Positions 46,201-57,370 of a stretch of 64,000 bases of DNA are shown in pieces. The notes beneath the pieces are model-generated. The model worked only from the letters and a program-made list of their open reading frames with translations. It was not told the origin of the DNA and did no database searches. The position numbers and the translations under genes are program-made. Numbering within the stretch: position 1 is the first letter of the stretch; every line of letters begins with the position of its first letter. Source of the DNA: Jacaranda mimosifolia (taxonomy: Eukaryota; Streptophyta; Magnoliopsida; Lamiales; Bignoniaceae); assembly GCA_018894105.1 (NCBI GenBank), contig CM032128.1, positions 18,395,001 to 18,459,000 of the forward strand, given 5' to 3'.

Positions 46201-49200
46201 AGCGGTATCCATAATCCATACATCATCTTATTTCAAACCATCAGAACTAACCAAGAGTACACCTCCTTCACTATCAATCTCAGCAACACTAGCTTCATCA
46301 ATTTTATTATTCTCATTTTTTGGTTTTCTTTTCTGCTTCCAACAGTCTACCTTGACATGTCCTTTCTTCTTACAGTAATTGCATCTAACTGGCTTACTTG
46401 ACTGCGATTTACCTCTCTGTTTGTTGTTATGGGAGTTTTTCTTCTCTGTTCTACCCCTAACAACAAGTCTATCACCCTGATTTTCAGATACACTTGTAAT
46501 TTCGCCATCAATTGAGTATTTGCTCAATAATGCTTCCTGAACATCCTTCAATGTAATAGCATCTCTATCATACAAGAGTGTATCCTGAAAATTGGAATAA
46601 ACAGAAGGTAACAAACACAACAGTAATAATGCCAAGTCCTCATCATCGTATTTCACATCAAGATTCTGCAAATCAGTAATAATAGTTTCAAAATTATCGA
46701 TGTGAGTTTGAATAGAAATATCTTCAACCATTTTGCAAGAATAAAGTTGTTGCTTTAAGCGTAATTTGTTGGTCAAATTCTTCTTCATACAAATCTCCTC
46801 TAACTTGTTCCACAATCCAGCTGCATCCTCTTCTTTTAGAACATCCTGCAAAATCTCATTGGAAAGATGCAATTGTATCTGCGCAACAGCCTTCTTGATT
46901 ATTTTATCTTTCTTCTTATCAGTCCAATTTGCAGGAATCTTTGATTCCCCCAACAGAGCGTCCTCCAAATCCATTTGTGTAAGAATAACCATCCTCCTCA
47001 TTTTCCACAAAGGAAACCGGGTCTTACGATCAAGTTTTTCAATTTCATGCTTTATGAAAGCCATTCCAAAATCAATATTGCTCTGGTACCACTTTGTTAC
47101 GAATAAAGCACAAAATTGGGGTACATAAAAGAAAGCTTCAAGATACAAATTTACGTGGTTCACCCAATTAGGTTACATCCACGAGCGAGAAGAGAGGAAT
47201 TTGACTAGATTGTTAGAGGTGCCAAATGGCTTACAAAAGGATCTCCTAAAAAATCTAAAGAAGGACAAAATTGCTCTCTAAATTTCTGTATTTTGCTACA
47301 CACAAAACCCTTCTCAAAAAACCCATAAAGAAGTTTCTAAAATACAAAACTGTTGAGCTTGGGCTCATACAAATTTGAGCCAAGCACAAAACATCAGTCC
47401 AATTCTTGCCAATCCAAGGTTATGTGTTGGGGCTCAAAAAACCTTGAGCTGGAGCTCAAAACACTCTGTCCAAAGAACTTTTGAGCCATAAATACACCAT
47501 ATATTATACCAATGTAATACAACAAACATATGAATAATCGTAAAATAATTCTCATTTCCATATACATTTTGACTTAACCAACAATTATCGTAATTTGAGG
47601 TGAAACATTTAGTGCATGTATTATGCACATTCAGCATAATATTTAATGAATAAAACTCCATTCTAACAAATATTTGCAATATTTATTTAAAATCTAAAAA
47701 TAAAATCAAAAGTTGTTTTAAAAAATTATATCAAAATTATTTTCTCAAAAGTATACTTTAGGTTGGGTGCAGGGTGGACGATTTTAAGGAGACTCTTCTC
47801 TGTTCATTAGATAAAAAAGATGACCAAGATTTCGTTATCCACTATCAAACTTATTCCAATTCCAAGAGCTAGGATCAAATCATTATATCAATACAGATTC
47901 AATTCGAGCTCTCTTATTGAATTGCTCATTCAATAAGCATTCTCAATGATACACCGATTCGATCCGAGCTCTCTCTTATTGAATTGCTCATTCAATGGGC
48001 AATCCTGATATTATGCCTTGAAAAGAGCTCAAACCTCCACGCTCTTATAGCACGAGATTTAGAGAACTAACCTGAACCCATCCCGTTGATGAATTATAAA
48101 TATCATATTCCTTATAAGCAATAATAATCTAAGCAACACCACTCAAAAATTTATGATATTGGATCATAGAATAGTCATCTTGACAAAATATTATATACAT
48201 GAAAAAATATGAATCACAAGCACTAAGAGCTATAACTTAGTTGGTAAGGCACCTCGCGCCAATATTTTTCAAGGAAGTCCATCATACACTCAAATTAAAT
48301 AGTATAGTGATACAATAAAAACATTTACATAATTTTAAAATAAGTATAAGCCAACACAGAGACAAATAATGTTAAAATAAGCAGTAGTTTTGCTCTCTAT
48401 CAATTCTTTTATATTTGTATTTTATGAGAATTTCTATGAATCTAGATATTATCCCTTTCTTATTTCTAGGCTGATTTTTCACCAAACTTTGAACAAAACT
48501 CATTATGTACTTGTATACATTAGATCTTGAATATTTTCAATCTCGTATTAAACTAACAAGATTGTGCTTATCATGTCAGCATATATTTTGTGTCTCTCGT
48601 CCATGCCCATGATTGTGCTTCGAACACTAGGTTTTCAAAGTATTAATTATTTAATCTCCCACACCACAGAAACAAGTTCCTTTTATCATAGATCACCGAA
48701 CTTGTGAATGAAACATTCTTGCAACACTTGTTGCAAATGCTACATCTCCTATATGGGAAAAAGTAAGAGAGAAAGACCATGACCCTTTATCCATCACATA
48801 AGCATATGGCTTTTTTCCCCTCCATTCCTAGGTAGACTAAACTTCGAAATAAGAACCAAGTTGAAAACTTTCCAAGATGAACTACTAAAGACAAATAGTT
48901 AATGAACTTCGAAGCAAGTGAAAATAAAGTGAAAATAAGGCAAGAAATGGGTTAAGCCATCTCATAAGAAAACGAAGAGTTCATATACTAGTTACAATCA
49001 AAATATAGTTCTTTAACTTGTCCATTAATGCAAGTAGTTTCACTTGTGCATAGATGTAATAATAGTTGAAGCATAAGCTTAGACACTCTACATATAGCAA
49101 GGTTAGTGGGACACCAGTGGTGCAGTAGATGGCGTACAAGTACTTAACGTTTTGCTATCACAAATATCAGATGATTAAAATTTAATCTTATTGTTACTTC

Positions 49201-52200
49201 GGGATGATTATACCATTCTACCGGTACTATGTGTAATTACCAACTCTCCCCTTTTAGTTTCAAAACTACAAAAAGCTACATTTGAATACCGATAGTTGGT
49301 AAAACATGATGGACATGGGGTAAATGACTGCTTTAGCCTCAACTAAAAGCTGGCATCAAAAGGTCTAAAAAGTCAAGTACTCTCAGAAAAATATATTATA
49401 TATTCATATATAATGATGACCTAAATCCTCTTCTAACTTCTCGTGATTTTACTATAGAAATCAATTGTGCATTTAGTATGTTTTAATGCATTTTTCAGTT
49501 GATCTACAGTTGATCATAACTCTTGGAATAAACTCTGTTTGTGCAACTAGCAGCCAATTAAACAGAACCAATATATGCTTCATATATTATGAGAAACAGT
49601 GTCCCTACAGCCAATTTGCATAAGGAAATCTGAAGGGGTTGAAGCGTATACTATGAGATTAATATGATTCTGAAAAAATGGAAAGTTCAAAGATCATTAG
49701 AATGCGTTTATGGATATATTATCTAAAAATGAAAAAGAGTTTACTCTGTAGAGAAATGCTATTACGAAAAATGGAATATATGACTTTAAAAGAACTGTGA
49801 TATTGCTTCCTTTATAGCATAATTCAAACCCACCACTTCTGATCCTAGTACGCAAATATAGGTCATAAGTGAGGAATTTCCCATCATCACATGACACAAA
49901 TGAAGATGCACAAAATATAATGTCTGCAGCAGTTAATTTTAATGTGAAGTCAGAGAAAGGAAGAAGAGAATATAGATGAGAATGGTTTAATTTTTCTGGG
50001 GAATTCCTGCAAGTTTTTAAAAATATGTCACTTTTGAAAATGAACACAATTTTCTGGAGTGCTGTGTCATACAAGACAATTTTAAAATTGAAATATGAAC
50101 CATTGAAATTGCCTCAGCCATTTGATTGTTAAGTCAGAAGATCGGACGGTCCTAGTTTTACTATTATGTTTAAATATAAACCAACTCAATAATCAGATAA
50201 ATTTTCAGCCACCTAATTAAACCATGATTATTCGAGATCTATTGTAATGATTAAATAAAATTGACAATCTAGATCGATGATGCATGCCAAGGTGCAATGT
50301 GCAAAGCGTATGTACGACTTATAATCCATCATTAGAGCCCTAAAAGCCACATGTAACACATGTGGAAGAAAAATGCGTGTCTCTAGCTTAGATGGTGCTT
50401 CGTGCCATCCTTATGCTTACACTAGAGTAGGTCTAGTAGCACAATTAGACAAAATTAATAAAGTGCACTTCTAAATATACTAGCATCTAAACACTTCAGT
50501 GTTACAATATAGCACCAAAACTCATTGGTTGCTTCACATACACTTGCATTTAAAACTCATTAACTACTCTCTTTCATCCAACGGCAAAGCCAGATTAGCA
50601 TTAAGGGGTCAATTGAAACCCCTTGGTTTGCAAAATTCACAAGTGTGTACGCAAAATATATCTTATGATAGCAATCGTATTGATTTTACCCACTATTTTT
50701 CAAAAAACCATAGTTAATGGTTTAAAAACAATATATTTTCAATAACAAAATGCAATGCAAATATATTGATGAATTGAATGGACAATGGAGCACAAAGTCT
50801 GACTGTCTATGTTCTTTCACCTTAAAAGTGTTTCTATGAGGGCTCATTACACCATTAATGTTGGAAATATAGTTATTACAGTATTCCGTATTAAGCTTCC
50901 TGTCTAAATTAAGGATTTTAATCTTTTAGCCAGTTAAAGAACAGATGGAATCTATGGCCTGGCAAAGGACAAGGAGAATTACTAAATGACAAAACTAATA
51001 ATGCTAGTAAAATTGATTAGATGTGTTCAGTATATTTATCTTGTTTGTCAAATAATGTTATTGTATCATTGATTGCAATCTTTATAGCTTAATATATATT
51101 ATATACATAGTATATTTTAATCTGAACTACTCACCGGACCCTACTGACCAAATTTTCTAGCTTCGCCTTTCATCATTTTTTTTGGAAGGTTTCCAACTTC
51201 TCCATCAATTCCAAAATAAGTTGAGTTTCTGAAAATAGACATATCCATAAATACATGTCTCAAGACTAGAATCTCTCAGTGAAACTGTTTGAAAGCTAAC
51301 CGTAAAGGCATGGTATACAAGACATAAACTAGTACTCTATATTGATTAGTCATACAAGTCTACCACATACTCCTTCTACTCATTCATTATGCTCTTTTCA
51401 TCATTCCAACTAACAGTAGGCACAGTAGTCCATCCTAGTAACATGAGTGTTTCGGAGTTAAACACCAATTAAAGGCCCTCCAAAGCCTTTGGTTAATAGA
51501 TCAAACAAAATTTTCACCTAGTCTCACAAGATTCACTGCAATAATTCCATCAGTAATCATAATTACATTAGTACGCCATTTAACAATGTGTATAGATATT
51601 CACACCACAACCATGACTGTTAGCTCTAGACAACATGGACTGACTATCACAGTCTAACGATACTGGATGCACAGGCTGACAAGTCCTCAACAATGTGTCA
51701 CTATAATTTAATTTGCAGAGATATTATCTACTTCTGTCCAAACAGTAACATAGGTGCTCCCAAAAAGATCCATATAATTTATGGCTTTAGCTTTATTGTT
51801 AGCTCACTCCATTTTTCATTTTTATCTGAAGGGAACTATTTAATTATTTTGCATATAAGTTAAAATTGTAGCGTCTTTTTATTCTTCTACTCAGCTCTAG
51901 AATGGAGAAAAGGTAAGAATTTGTCTTTGAAAACGTTCATGTCTTTCAAAATCATCATTACGTGCAATGAGTGGCTTCAATTCTACTAGATGCAGCTAGT
52001 AATTGTGTTTCAGAGAGAAAGAAGGGAACAAATAACTTATTAAGAGTTACTTGAATGCATCAAATGTCGCCGAACTTGTAGAGAATACCAAAAACAACAA
52101 AAAGTCAACATTCATTTAGTTCCATGCTCAAGGTAACTTTTATGTACCGTGAGACCATAATCAGACAATGCTATGACCCCAGTGACTTTCCAACGTTCAA

Positions 52201-52926
52201 GATGGCTCTTTGTGACAGAGTCCTTGGTTTTTTCTTTATTTCCTTTTGTGATACCAGTCGCCCCCCTCACACCAGGCAACACCACTGCCTCCTTTCTTAT
52301 TGGACCATCCTGTTCAAAGACATGCAAAGTAGCACTCTCAAAATTGACAAAGTCACGAGAAGCTCAAACCAACTCTAATTTAACTTCCAACAATTTTTGG
52401 ATAGAACAACTAAACTTAACAGTCCATATCCTTTCCTGTATGTATAATTGTTCGAGAAAGAAACAAAATTCATCGATTCTTCACAAGAATTTCATTCAGT
52501 TCTTAAAGAAACCGAAGACATTGAGGCCTCAATTTCATACCAAATACTCTATTTAACAGATACATACCCCTTGGTGAAGACCCTGGGAAGCCATCAGCAT
52601 AATCTTGGACCCATCGCTAATCTCCAAGGACGCCAAGGGCAAGTCGTCCAAGAGAACTTTCCCTGAAATCGTGCAATTTGAAGAGAAAACTTAAACCCAC
52701 AAATCCTAAACAAAGTAGAAAGCCACGAAAAAGAAAATGTTAGAAAAAGACCTCTGGAGATGAGCTTTTGGCCTCGAGGGAGAACATTGGTGACGGTTTG
52801 AAGGAGGGATTTAAGGTCCTTGATGGTGGAGTTTGCGGCGATTTCAACCGGTATGGATCGGCCGCTAAACTTTACATTCAGTTTTAATCTTCTGTCATCC
52901 TCCTTGGTCGGTGCTTTCGGATCCAT
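37232..52926 (-). CDS. LRR and ubiquitin-like domain protein, 10 exons, intact
   Basis: Exons on the minus strand: 52752-52926, 52568-52662, 52148-52309, 40637-40747, 40436-40536, 39124-39261, 38691-38739, 38449-38514, 38140-38259, 37232-37345. All introns are GT-AG, every phase fits, and the 1131-nt sum is an open frame of 376 residues. Exon 1 and 2 encode a ubiquitin-like fold ([20 protein letters not shown] to [17 protein letters not shown]), exon 3 a Lys/Glu-rich linker ending [17 protein letters not shown], and exons 4-9 leucine-rich repeats of the plant intracellular type ([71 protein letters not shown]). The last exon gives [20 protein letters not shown], then DEGADKSW. Length and order agree with Arabidopsis At2g30105 ('LRR repeats and ubiquitin-like domain-containing protein'), whose exact role I cannot state; ubiquitin-like domains usually bind proteasome or ubiquitin-pathway partners. 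No signal peptide is seen, so it should be cytosolic or nuclear. Intron 3 is 11.4 kb and carries a copia element. Confidence 0.92.
38335..38420. repeat. Perfect 43-bp tandem duplication in intron 8
   Basis: TTGTTTCCTCTGACTATCAG and the following 23 bases occur twice head to tail (38335-38377, 38378-38420) within intron 8 of the LRR gene. Being identical, it is recent. Confidence 0.9.
41338..41845. mobile_element. MITE in intron 3, hAT-like
   Basis: A 508-bp AT-rich segment ends in AACTGTTTGGGTATG and, in reverse complement, AGTTTTTGGTTATG. It is flanked by CCCTACGA (41330-41337) and CCCTATGA (41846-41853), a one-mismatch 8-bp duplication as hAT elements make. Inner strings such as GGGAAGGA and TCCTTCCC also pair. 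No coding sequence. The terminal match is imperfect, so the superfamily is tentative. Confidence 0.5.
42632..43044 (-). repeat. Copia 3' LTR (left in window)
   Basis: On the minus strand it runs from TGTTGTATTTATGGC to CTTTATTTGTAACA, TG...CA. It matches 47095-47499 throughout. Confidence 0.9.
43045..43060 (-). other. Copia polypurine tract
   Basis: The minus strand reads TAAGGTGGAGATTG directly before the TGTTG start of the 3' LTR, the usual GGTGGAG-type tract. Confidence 0.75.
43150..46227 (-). pseudogene. Copia Pol polyprotein, frameshifted
   Basis: Domains in order on the minus strand. Protease near 46195-46220 with the active-site triplet in [10 protein letters not shown], then a shift. 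Gag-pre-integrase and zinc region at 45700-45850 ([25 protein letters not shown], an H-x3-H with C-x2-C pattern). Integrase core at 45250-45640 with all three acidic residues visible ([28 protein letters not shown]). Reverse transcriptase at 43920-44760 with the YVDDM active site. RNase H at 43165-43706 ([16 protein letters not shown], later [10 protein letters not shown]). Stops near 45471, 45225, 44767 and others, plus shifts between the domain frames, make it non-functional. Catalytic motifs surviving in several domains suggest moderate age. Confidence 0.88.
46228..47064 (-). CDS. Copia Gag
   Basis: The open frame runs from ATG 47064 ([15 protein letters not shown]) to 46228, about 278 residues; an upstream in-frame ATG inside the LTR is not used here because it precedes the primer site. 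The core is the copia UBN2-type Gag ([39 protein letters not shown]), followed by a basic stretch and one zinc knuckle [15 protein letters not shown] (C-x2-C-x4-H-x4-C). Gag packages the element RNA into particles in the cytoplasm. This frame is intact, unlike pol. It ends in a stop just before the protease remnant, so a shift or stop now separates gag from pol. Confidence 0.85.
   Translation of the reverse strand: MAFIKHEIEKLDRKTRFPLWKMRRMVILTQMDLEDALLGESKIPANWTDKKKDKIIKKAVAQIQLHLSNEILQDVLKEEDAAGLWNKLEEICMKKNLTNKLRLKQQLYSCKMVEDISIQTHIDNFETIITDLQNLDVKYDDEDLALLLLCLLPSVYSNFQDTLLYDRDAITLKDVQEALLSKYSIDGEITSVSENQGDRLVVRGRTEKKNSHNNKQRGKSQSSKPVRCNYCKKKGHVKVDCWKQKRKPKNENNKIDEASVAEIDSEGGVLLVSSDGLK
47079..47090 (-). 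other. Copia primer-binding site (initiator tRNA-Met)
   Basis: The minus strand reads TGGTACCAGAGC shortly after the 5' LTR end (spacer AAG), close to the canonical TGGTATCAGAGC. Confidence 0.85.
47095..47499 (-). repeat. Copia 5' LTR (right in window)
   Basis: On the minus strand it runs from TGGTGTATTTATGGC to CTTTATTCGTAACA. The element's transcript would start in this LTR. Confidence 0.9.
47505..50580. other. Intron 3 sequence without a gene
   Basis: AT-rich intron DNA. A small direct duplication, CGAGCTCTC..TTATTGAATTGCTCATTCAAT, occurs at about 47917 and 47966. A tRNA-A-box-like string TAACTTAGTTGG lies at 48234 without a matching B box. A minus-strand ORF of 125 codons (49697-50074) has no recognisable domain. 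Confidence 0.45.
50581..51167. mobile_element. MULE-like MITE in intron 3
   Basis: The left end is GGCAAAGCCAGATTAGC, the right end in reverse complement GGCGAAGCTAGAAAATTTGG. Flanking 9-mers TTTCATCCA (50572-50580) and TTTCATCAT (51168-51176) agree at 7 of 9 bases, the length used by Mutator-like elements. A subterminal string AGGGGTCAATTGAAACCCCT is a short palindrome. No coding sequence. The family call is tentative. Confidence 0.5.
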
Positions 52927-53100
52927 CGTTTTGTTCTCTTAGCTCACACAGTAACGATGTTGCATCAAATTATTTCCGGAGACTTACGCTAAGGGTGACG
53001 CCAAAAGTTTTTCGAGGAGAGATCCTAATGAATTTCTCAAACCTATTTTGACTATAGGGCTATATTGAAAGGCACATTTTTTTCTCGAAACAATTTTGAT
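52927..53100 (-). promoter_or_regulatory. 5' flank of the LRR gene
   Basis: Immediate upstream region of ATG 52924-52926 on the minus strand. It is compact and somewhat less AT-rich (GGCGTCACCCTTAGCGTAAG on the minus strand near 52985-53005). No TATA box is evident close to the start. Beyond 53100 the sequence becomes AT-rich repeat-like. Confidence 0.35.
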
Positions 53101-54599
53101 CATTTACGCCCTTTGGTTTCATATTTTGGAGTCATTTTTTTTTCTTCTAGTAAAAATATATAGCTAAAAATTAGTTAGAAAATGTATTTTTAAAAATGAG
53201 TTGTGTTTGAATGTATTGTTTAAAATGATAGATTTATATAGTTGTGAAAATAAGATATATTTGGATGTTGGATTTCTTTGTATTAAAAGGAAGAAAGTTT
53301 TTGAATTTAAATTGATGATGTGATGTGTAATTGTTTGAAAAAATAATATTATAATTTGATTTTGATTTTGATTTTGAATTTATAATATTTTTGTGGTGAA
53401 TGTTGTTTGAAAAGTATTGATAATGTAAAAAGTAGATATAAGTAATAATAGGGGTTGAAAATGGTATGAAAATAGAGAGAGAATGTAAAAGGTAATGTTT
53501 TGAGAATGAAAATGTATGATAAAATGATATAGAAGTTTATTGTTTTCTATTTTCATTATGAGGAGAAAATAAAAATAGGGTTTGAAAATGAAAAAATAAG
53601 GACTGTTAGATAGTAGTACAAAAGTAAGTTACGGTTTAACCAAAAAAGGGAAGGAGTCAATTTTCCTCACCTTTTTTTGCTAGGAAAAAAAAATACTCTT
53701 GTTATTTCTACGTTTTTCAACTCAAAAATAAAGAAATTTATATACCAAGAACAATAGAATACTGAGATTCTTATTCTTTTATTACTTTCAATTAGCTCAT
53801 TTGCCTTCTCATATTATTTAAAGAAATAATTGTTGATTGAAATACAATTGAATGAGTTTTAGTACACGCATTTTACTTAAAAGCATTTTTCAGTTTCCCA
53901 TTCATGTGCGGGAATAGTGGTTGTGTTGTAGATAATGTCTTCAAATGATTAATTCACTTTGTTGTCTGGTAAGATTGCTCAGCCAACCTCATTAAAGAGA
54001 CAAAATTACTAACCTTATTATTACTCTAAAACAAACTTTTCTTACTTTATAAAAGATATTTTCAGAAAATAGCAAAGCCCATTCTTCATTTTAGTAAGTT
54101 TGTTATTCCTCTAAATCATGGACATGCTGATTAGGAAGGAAAGAGTACAAAGTGCTCACTGCTGCACATTTTTTTCTTTTTTAGGCCAACAGCCAACTCA
54201 GTCTTTCAATTACACACATAATTAATTAGTTTAGTAAGAAATGCATTTTACAAATTAATAGCCCTCTTAAGGGAATATATATACAACACATTACATAAAG
54301 TGTCACATGAATATACTAAGGAATGTGGGGGAAAATGAAAATAATAAGAAGCCTTTTCTCCAACCACATGATCTGCCAGAAATTGTTTTTGAAGGGAAAG
54401 TGTTCTGATGACTCTAAATTGAGAGGGGTGAAGTGGCTTTAAGTTATCTTTGGAGGGTAATGAGCCAAAATGATTAAATTTAGGGGAGGTGAAGTGCCGT
54501 TTACCCCAAAAAAATTAGAAAAGTTTTATGTTGAGGGCGTGTTCCAAAAGTTCCATTCCAAGCTCAAATTACAATTTGTTATGAAAATTCTCCATTTTA
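53101..54599. other. AT-rich intergenic DNA, MITE-like stretch, no gene
   Basis: 53190-53640 has the low-complexity AT/G character seen in the intronic MITE at 41338 (TGTTTGAATGTATTG, ATATTTGGATGTTGGATT), but no clear ends were found. The rest shows no supported feature. Confidence 0.35.
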
Positions 54600-56040
54600 T
54601 GACGACAATTATAATTAGTTATAATTAGTCCATAACATAAGATTCTATAGAAAATGCGTATAATTGATATGGATAATTGAAATTATAAGGACAAATTACT
54701 AAAAGAGCTAAAAAAAGCATAATGAACCAAAATAAGTAAATAGATAAAAAAAGGTCAAAGAACCAAAAAATAATTTAGCCCATAAAGAATGGGAAAGAAA
54801 TCCTAACAGACTTAAACTCATCAGGAAAAAAAAAAGAACTATAAACACCAAGCCCCAAGAAGAATTGTGGCATAAAAAATCACTCACAAAAGAACTGTGA
54901 AAGTTTGAAAACATTAAAAAGTAAAGAATCTTTCTGCACGTATTCTAGATAAAACAAACCGATACACTATTGTTTAACGAAAAGGACCTCACTCCACTTC
55001 TATGCAATATCATTTTGGCACTGTTTGTGGGAACTCTAAATTATGATGGAGGGATACTGATAATGCAGACGAGATCTAGAGCTTGTGACTCTACCAATCA
55101 AGTGGCCTCAATGTCAAAGAACATGAAGAGTCACTAACTTGAAACATCATTGCTCTTAGAGTCAGATCCAGTTTCGGAAGCATAACCTGCACAAGAGGAG
55201 ATACCGATGTAGCAAGCACCACCTTCCAAAGATCCTATTTTGCTTATGACCCATGAGGCATTGAATGCCCTATAGGAGAAAGCTACAACACAAGTTGTAG
55301 CCAAAGCAATCGCCTATGTATTGAGGAGCATCGTCCCCAGGAGCTGTAGCAATCCTCCTACCAGAGCAGAGGGGCTTCGTCCTCCATAGAGGGAACTTAA
55401 CAAAGAGCTACTTTGAACATGATACTACCCCCCCTCTTCTATCTCCACAGGTGGACATACATTATTCCCTCCAAGTAGACTCATCCCAATGACTGCCTAC
55501 TATAGTCGAAGTCCAAACTCACTCACTGGCCCCACAACCCTTAAGAGGAGTGGAGAGCCAATACATTTCCCTAGCTACCGCTCTCTCAACATGCAGTCAT
55601 TTTTGTCCAGTAATTTTAGCAAAGTTACTTTTCTTTAGGACAAAAAAGGCCAACCTATCAAAGTTTGAAGGCATGATGGACCTGCAGGAGCACCTATACA
55701 ACTTCCTGGCGAGAATAGAACTCCATGACTTGAGTGAAGCTGCATACTACAAGCTATTCGCACTATGCTCACCAAACCTACCTTGACATGGTTCAACCAG
55801 ACGCCGGCTAGATTTATCACTGATTAGGAGTTGTTGGCATAGTGCTCCTCCAGAATTTCTCCATCAACAGTAGGTACCGAAAGACGGTGGCATACTTATT
55901 TACCATTAAGCAAAAGTATAAAGAGTAATTGAGGAACTATCTCAAGCATTTTGTCTAAGTAGTACATGAGATCCCCCACATCAATAAAGAACTCATGTCC
56001 GACATTATTCAGATATGAGTTTCACTGAGGAGGTCTTTTC
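54600..56040 (+). pseudogene. Ty3/gypsy 5' end: LTR remnant, primer site and gag, degenerate
   Basis: A primer-site-like TGGCACTGTTTGTGGGAACT (55017) matches the tRNA-type site TGGCGCCGTCTGTGGGAA of the gypsy element at 63530. ATG 55063 opens MQTRSRACDSTNQVASMSKN. Further on, RIELHDLSEAAYYKLFALCS (55550-55786 region) is the gypsy retrotransposon Gag core. Upstream, AAGCCCCAAGAAGAA..GCATAAAAAATCACTCACA (54848-54890) matches the leader of the minus-strand element at 59990-60060, so both belong to one family. Stops and shifts are frequent and pol is absent: the sequence turns into non-coding repeats after 56040. Confidence 0.7.
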
Positions 56041-56749
56041 GTGACAATTAATCAATTAAACTAAGGTTCATTAGATACCTTAGCAATGAGGATCTTATTG
56101 CAGTACTTAATCATTAGTTTTGAATGCAATTGAGTCTTATAATAATCAAGTGTTATCATAGTGTTTTGCGACAAGTCCCATTTAAGGGGTCCCAACGACA
56201 CTATTTGAATTTGCAATTAAATATAATTACGGGCCTTATTCATGAGGTCTTCTTCTTTCCAATACTAACTATTGCGGTGGTGTTAGAGTGGAGCCTCATT
56301 CAAGAAGTCTTATCATTAAATGTTGAATCTTTTGCAACAAGAGATAGTTCGACAACAACGTGCCCCTGGAGGGGTTAAATGATCAAATTTGATGAGCTAC
56401 GTGCTTCTTAGGAGGCCTCATAGTAGAATTATGCGAAATTAATCTTAAGGGTTGCAATAATTTGTTAAGCATTATAATGATTCGACCACTTGCCTCGGAG
56501 AAAGGCATTTAGTGGGCTTATGTACGGTAACTATGTACTCTCGGAGAAGTTAAATAGTAAGTTTATGCTAAATTAATTAAAATATTGGTATGATTTAGTC
56601 ATCTTCATTAGGCCATAGCTACATGCCTCTAGAAAGGATTTTGAATCTAGCTTATGCGTGATGACCACGTATTTATGAGGAAGCTGAATAGTAGATTTAT
56701 ATTAAAGAGCTAGGAATGTTTTGAAGACTGGTACTCAAGCACCTTAAGT
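56041..56749. other. Non-coding, gypsy-like flank
   Basis: No gene. It contains AAGGGGTCCC and CCTGGAGGGGTT type patches like those at 28632-31930. Confidence 0.35.
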
Positions 56750-57370
56750 GATTCAAGTTTGCTCCCAGAGAGCAGTGCGCAAGCCCCTCAATAAATTCAA
56801 GTTCACTTCAAAAACAAGGTATGCAATAGCCTCAAAGATTTAAGTTTGCTTTGGAGAGTGAGATGCACAAGCACATCAAAGATCCAAGTGTGCTTTAGAG
56901 AGTAGGATGCATAAATACCTCAAAGATTCAAGTGTGCTCCGAAAAGCAAGGTGAGCAAACACTATAAAGATTTAAGTTTTCTCCAAGATAGGGGTACACA
57001 AGTACCTTAAAGATTCAAGTGTGCTTTGGAGAGCAAGGTGCGCAAGCGGTTAAAAAATTCAAATGCGCTCCAGAGAGGGGCTGCGCAAGCACACCTAAAA
57101 AATTTAAGTGTACTCTGGAAAGTAGGGTGTACAAGCACATTAAAGATTCAATTGTGCTCCAAAGAAAGGGTGCACAACCGCCTTCAAAATTCAAGTGTGC
57201 TCTAGAGAATAGGATACATAAGCGCCTCAAAGATTTAAGTGTGCTCTGGAGAGTGGGGTGCAAGCACCTCAAGGATTCAAGTTTACTTCGAAGAGCAAGG
57301 TATGCAACTGCTTAAAAGATTTAAGTGTGCTCCAGAGAGCGAGGTGCAAAGTGGCTAAAAAATTCTAGCG
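56750..57370. repeat. Tandem repeat, unit about 45 bp, roughly 13 copies
   Basis: The unit is of the form (A/T)TTCAAGTGTGCTC(C/T)GGAGAGC followed by A(A/G)GGTGC(A/G)CAAGC(A/G)CCTCAAAG. Copies start every 43-48 bp and are diverged. A spurious 98-codon plus-strand ORF (57019-57315) is just the translation of the array. Confidence 0.85.

Larger units (their letters stand above)
42632..47499 (-). mobile_element. Full-length Ty1/copia retrotransposon in intron 3 of the LRR gene
   Basis: A 4868-bp element with two LTRs (42632-43044, 47095-47499) and a perfect 5-bp duplication TATAT (42627-42631, 47500-47504). The internal order on the minus strand, read from the right, is primer site, gag, protease, integrase, reverse transcriptase, RNase H, polypurine tract. 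Integrase before reverse transcriptase defines the copia type. It lies in the same orientation as the host gene. The LTRs differ at roughly one site in ten over the part compared, and pol has several frameshifts and stops, so it is an old, inactive copy. Confidence 0.92.

Noticed and set aside
46228..47163. Copia Gag starting at the upstream ATG 47163
   Set aside because: That start lies in the 5' LTR before the primer site; the ATG at 47064 is downstream of the primer site and fits copia Gag N-termini better.
48225..48275. tRNA- or SINE-like string with an A-box (TAACTTAGTTGG)
   Set aside because: No B box, no cloverleaf, no poly(A) tail or flanking duplication; not a supportable RNA gene.
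49697..50074. 125-codon minus-strand ORF
   Set aside because: Inside intron 3, no ATG context, domain or similarity pattern; AT-rich chance frame.
57019..57315. 98-codon plus-strand ORF and its minus-strand partner
   Set aside because: Both are readings of the 45-bp tandem array; repeats of CAPE/KFKC type follow the repeat unit, not a protein family.
56750..57370. CRISPR-like regular repeat array
   Set aside because: Units are contiguous and diverged without unique spacers, and the DNA is plant nuclear.
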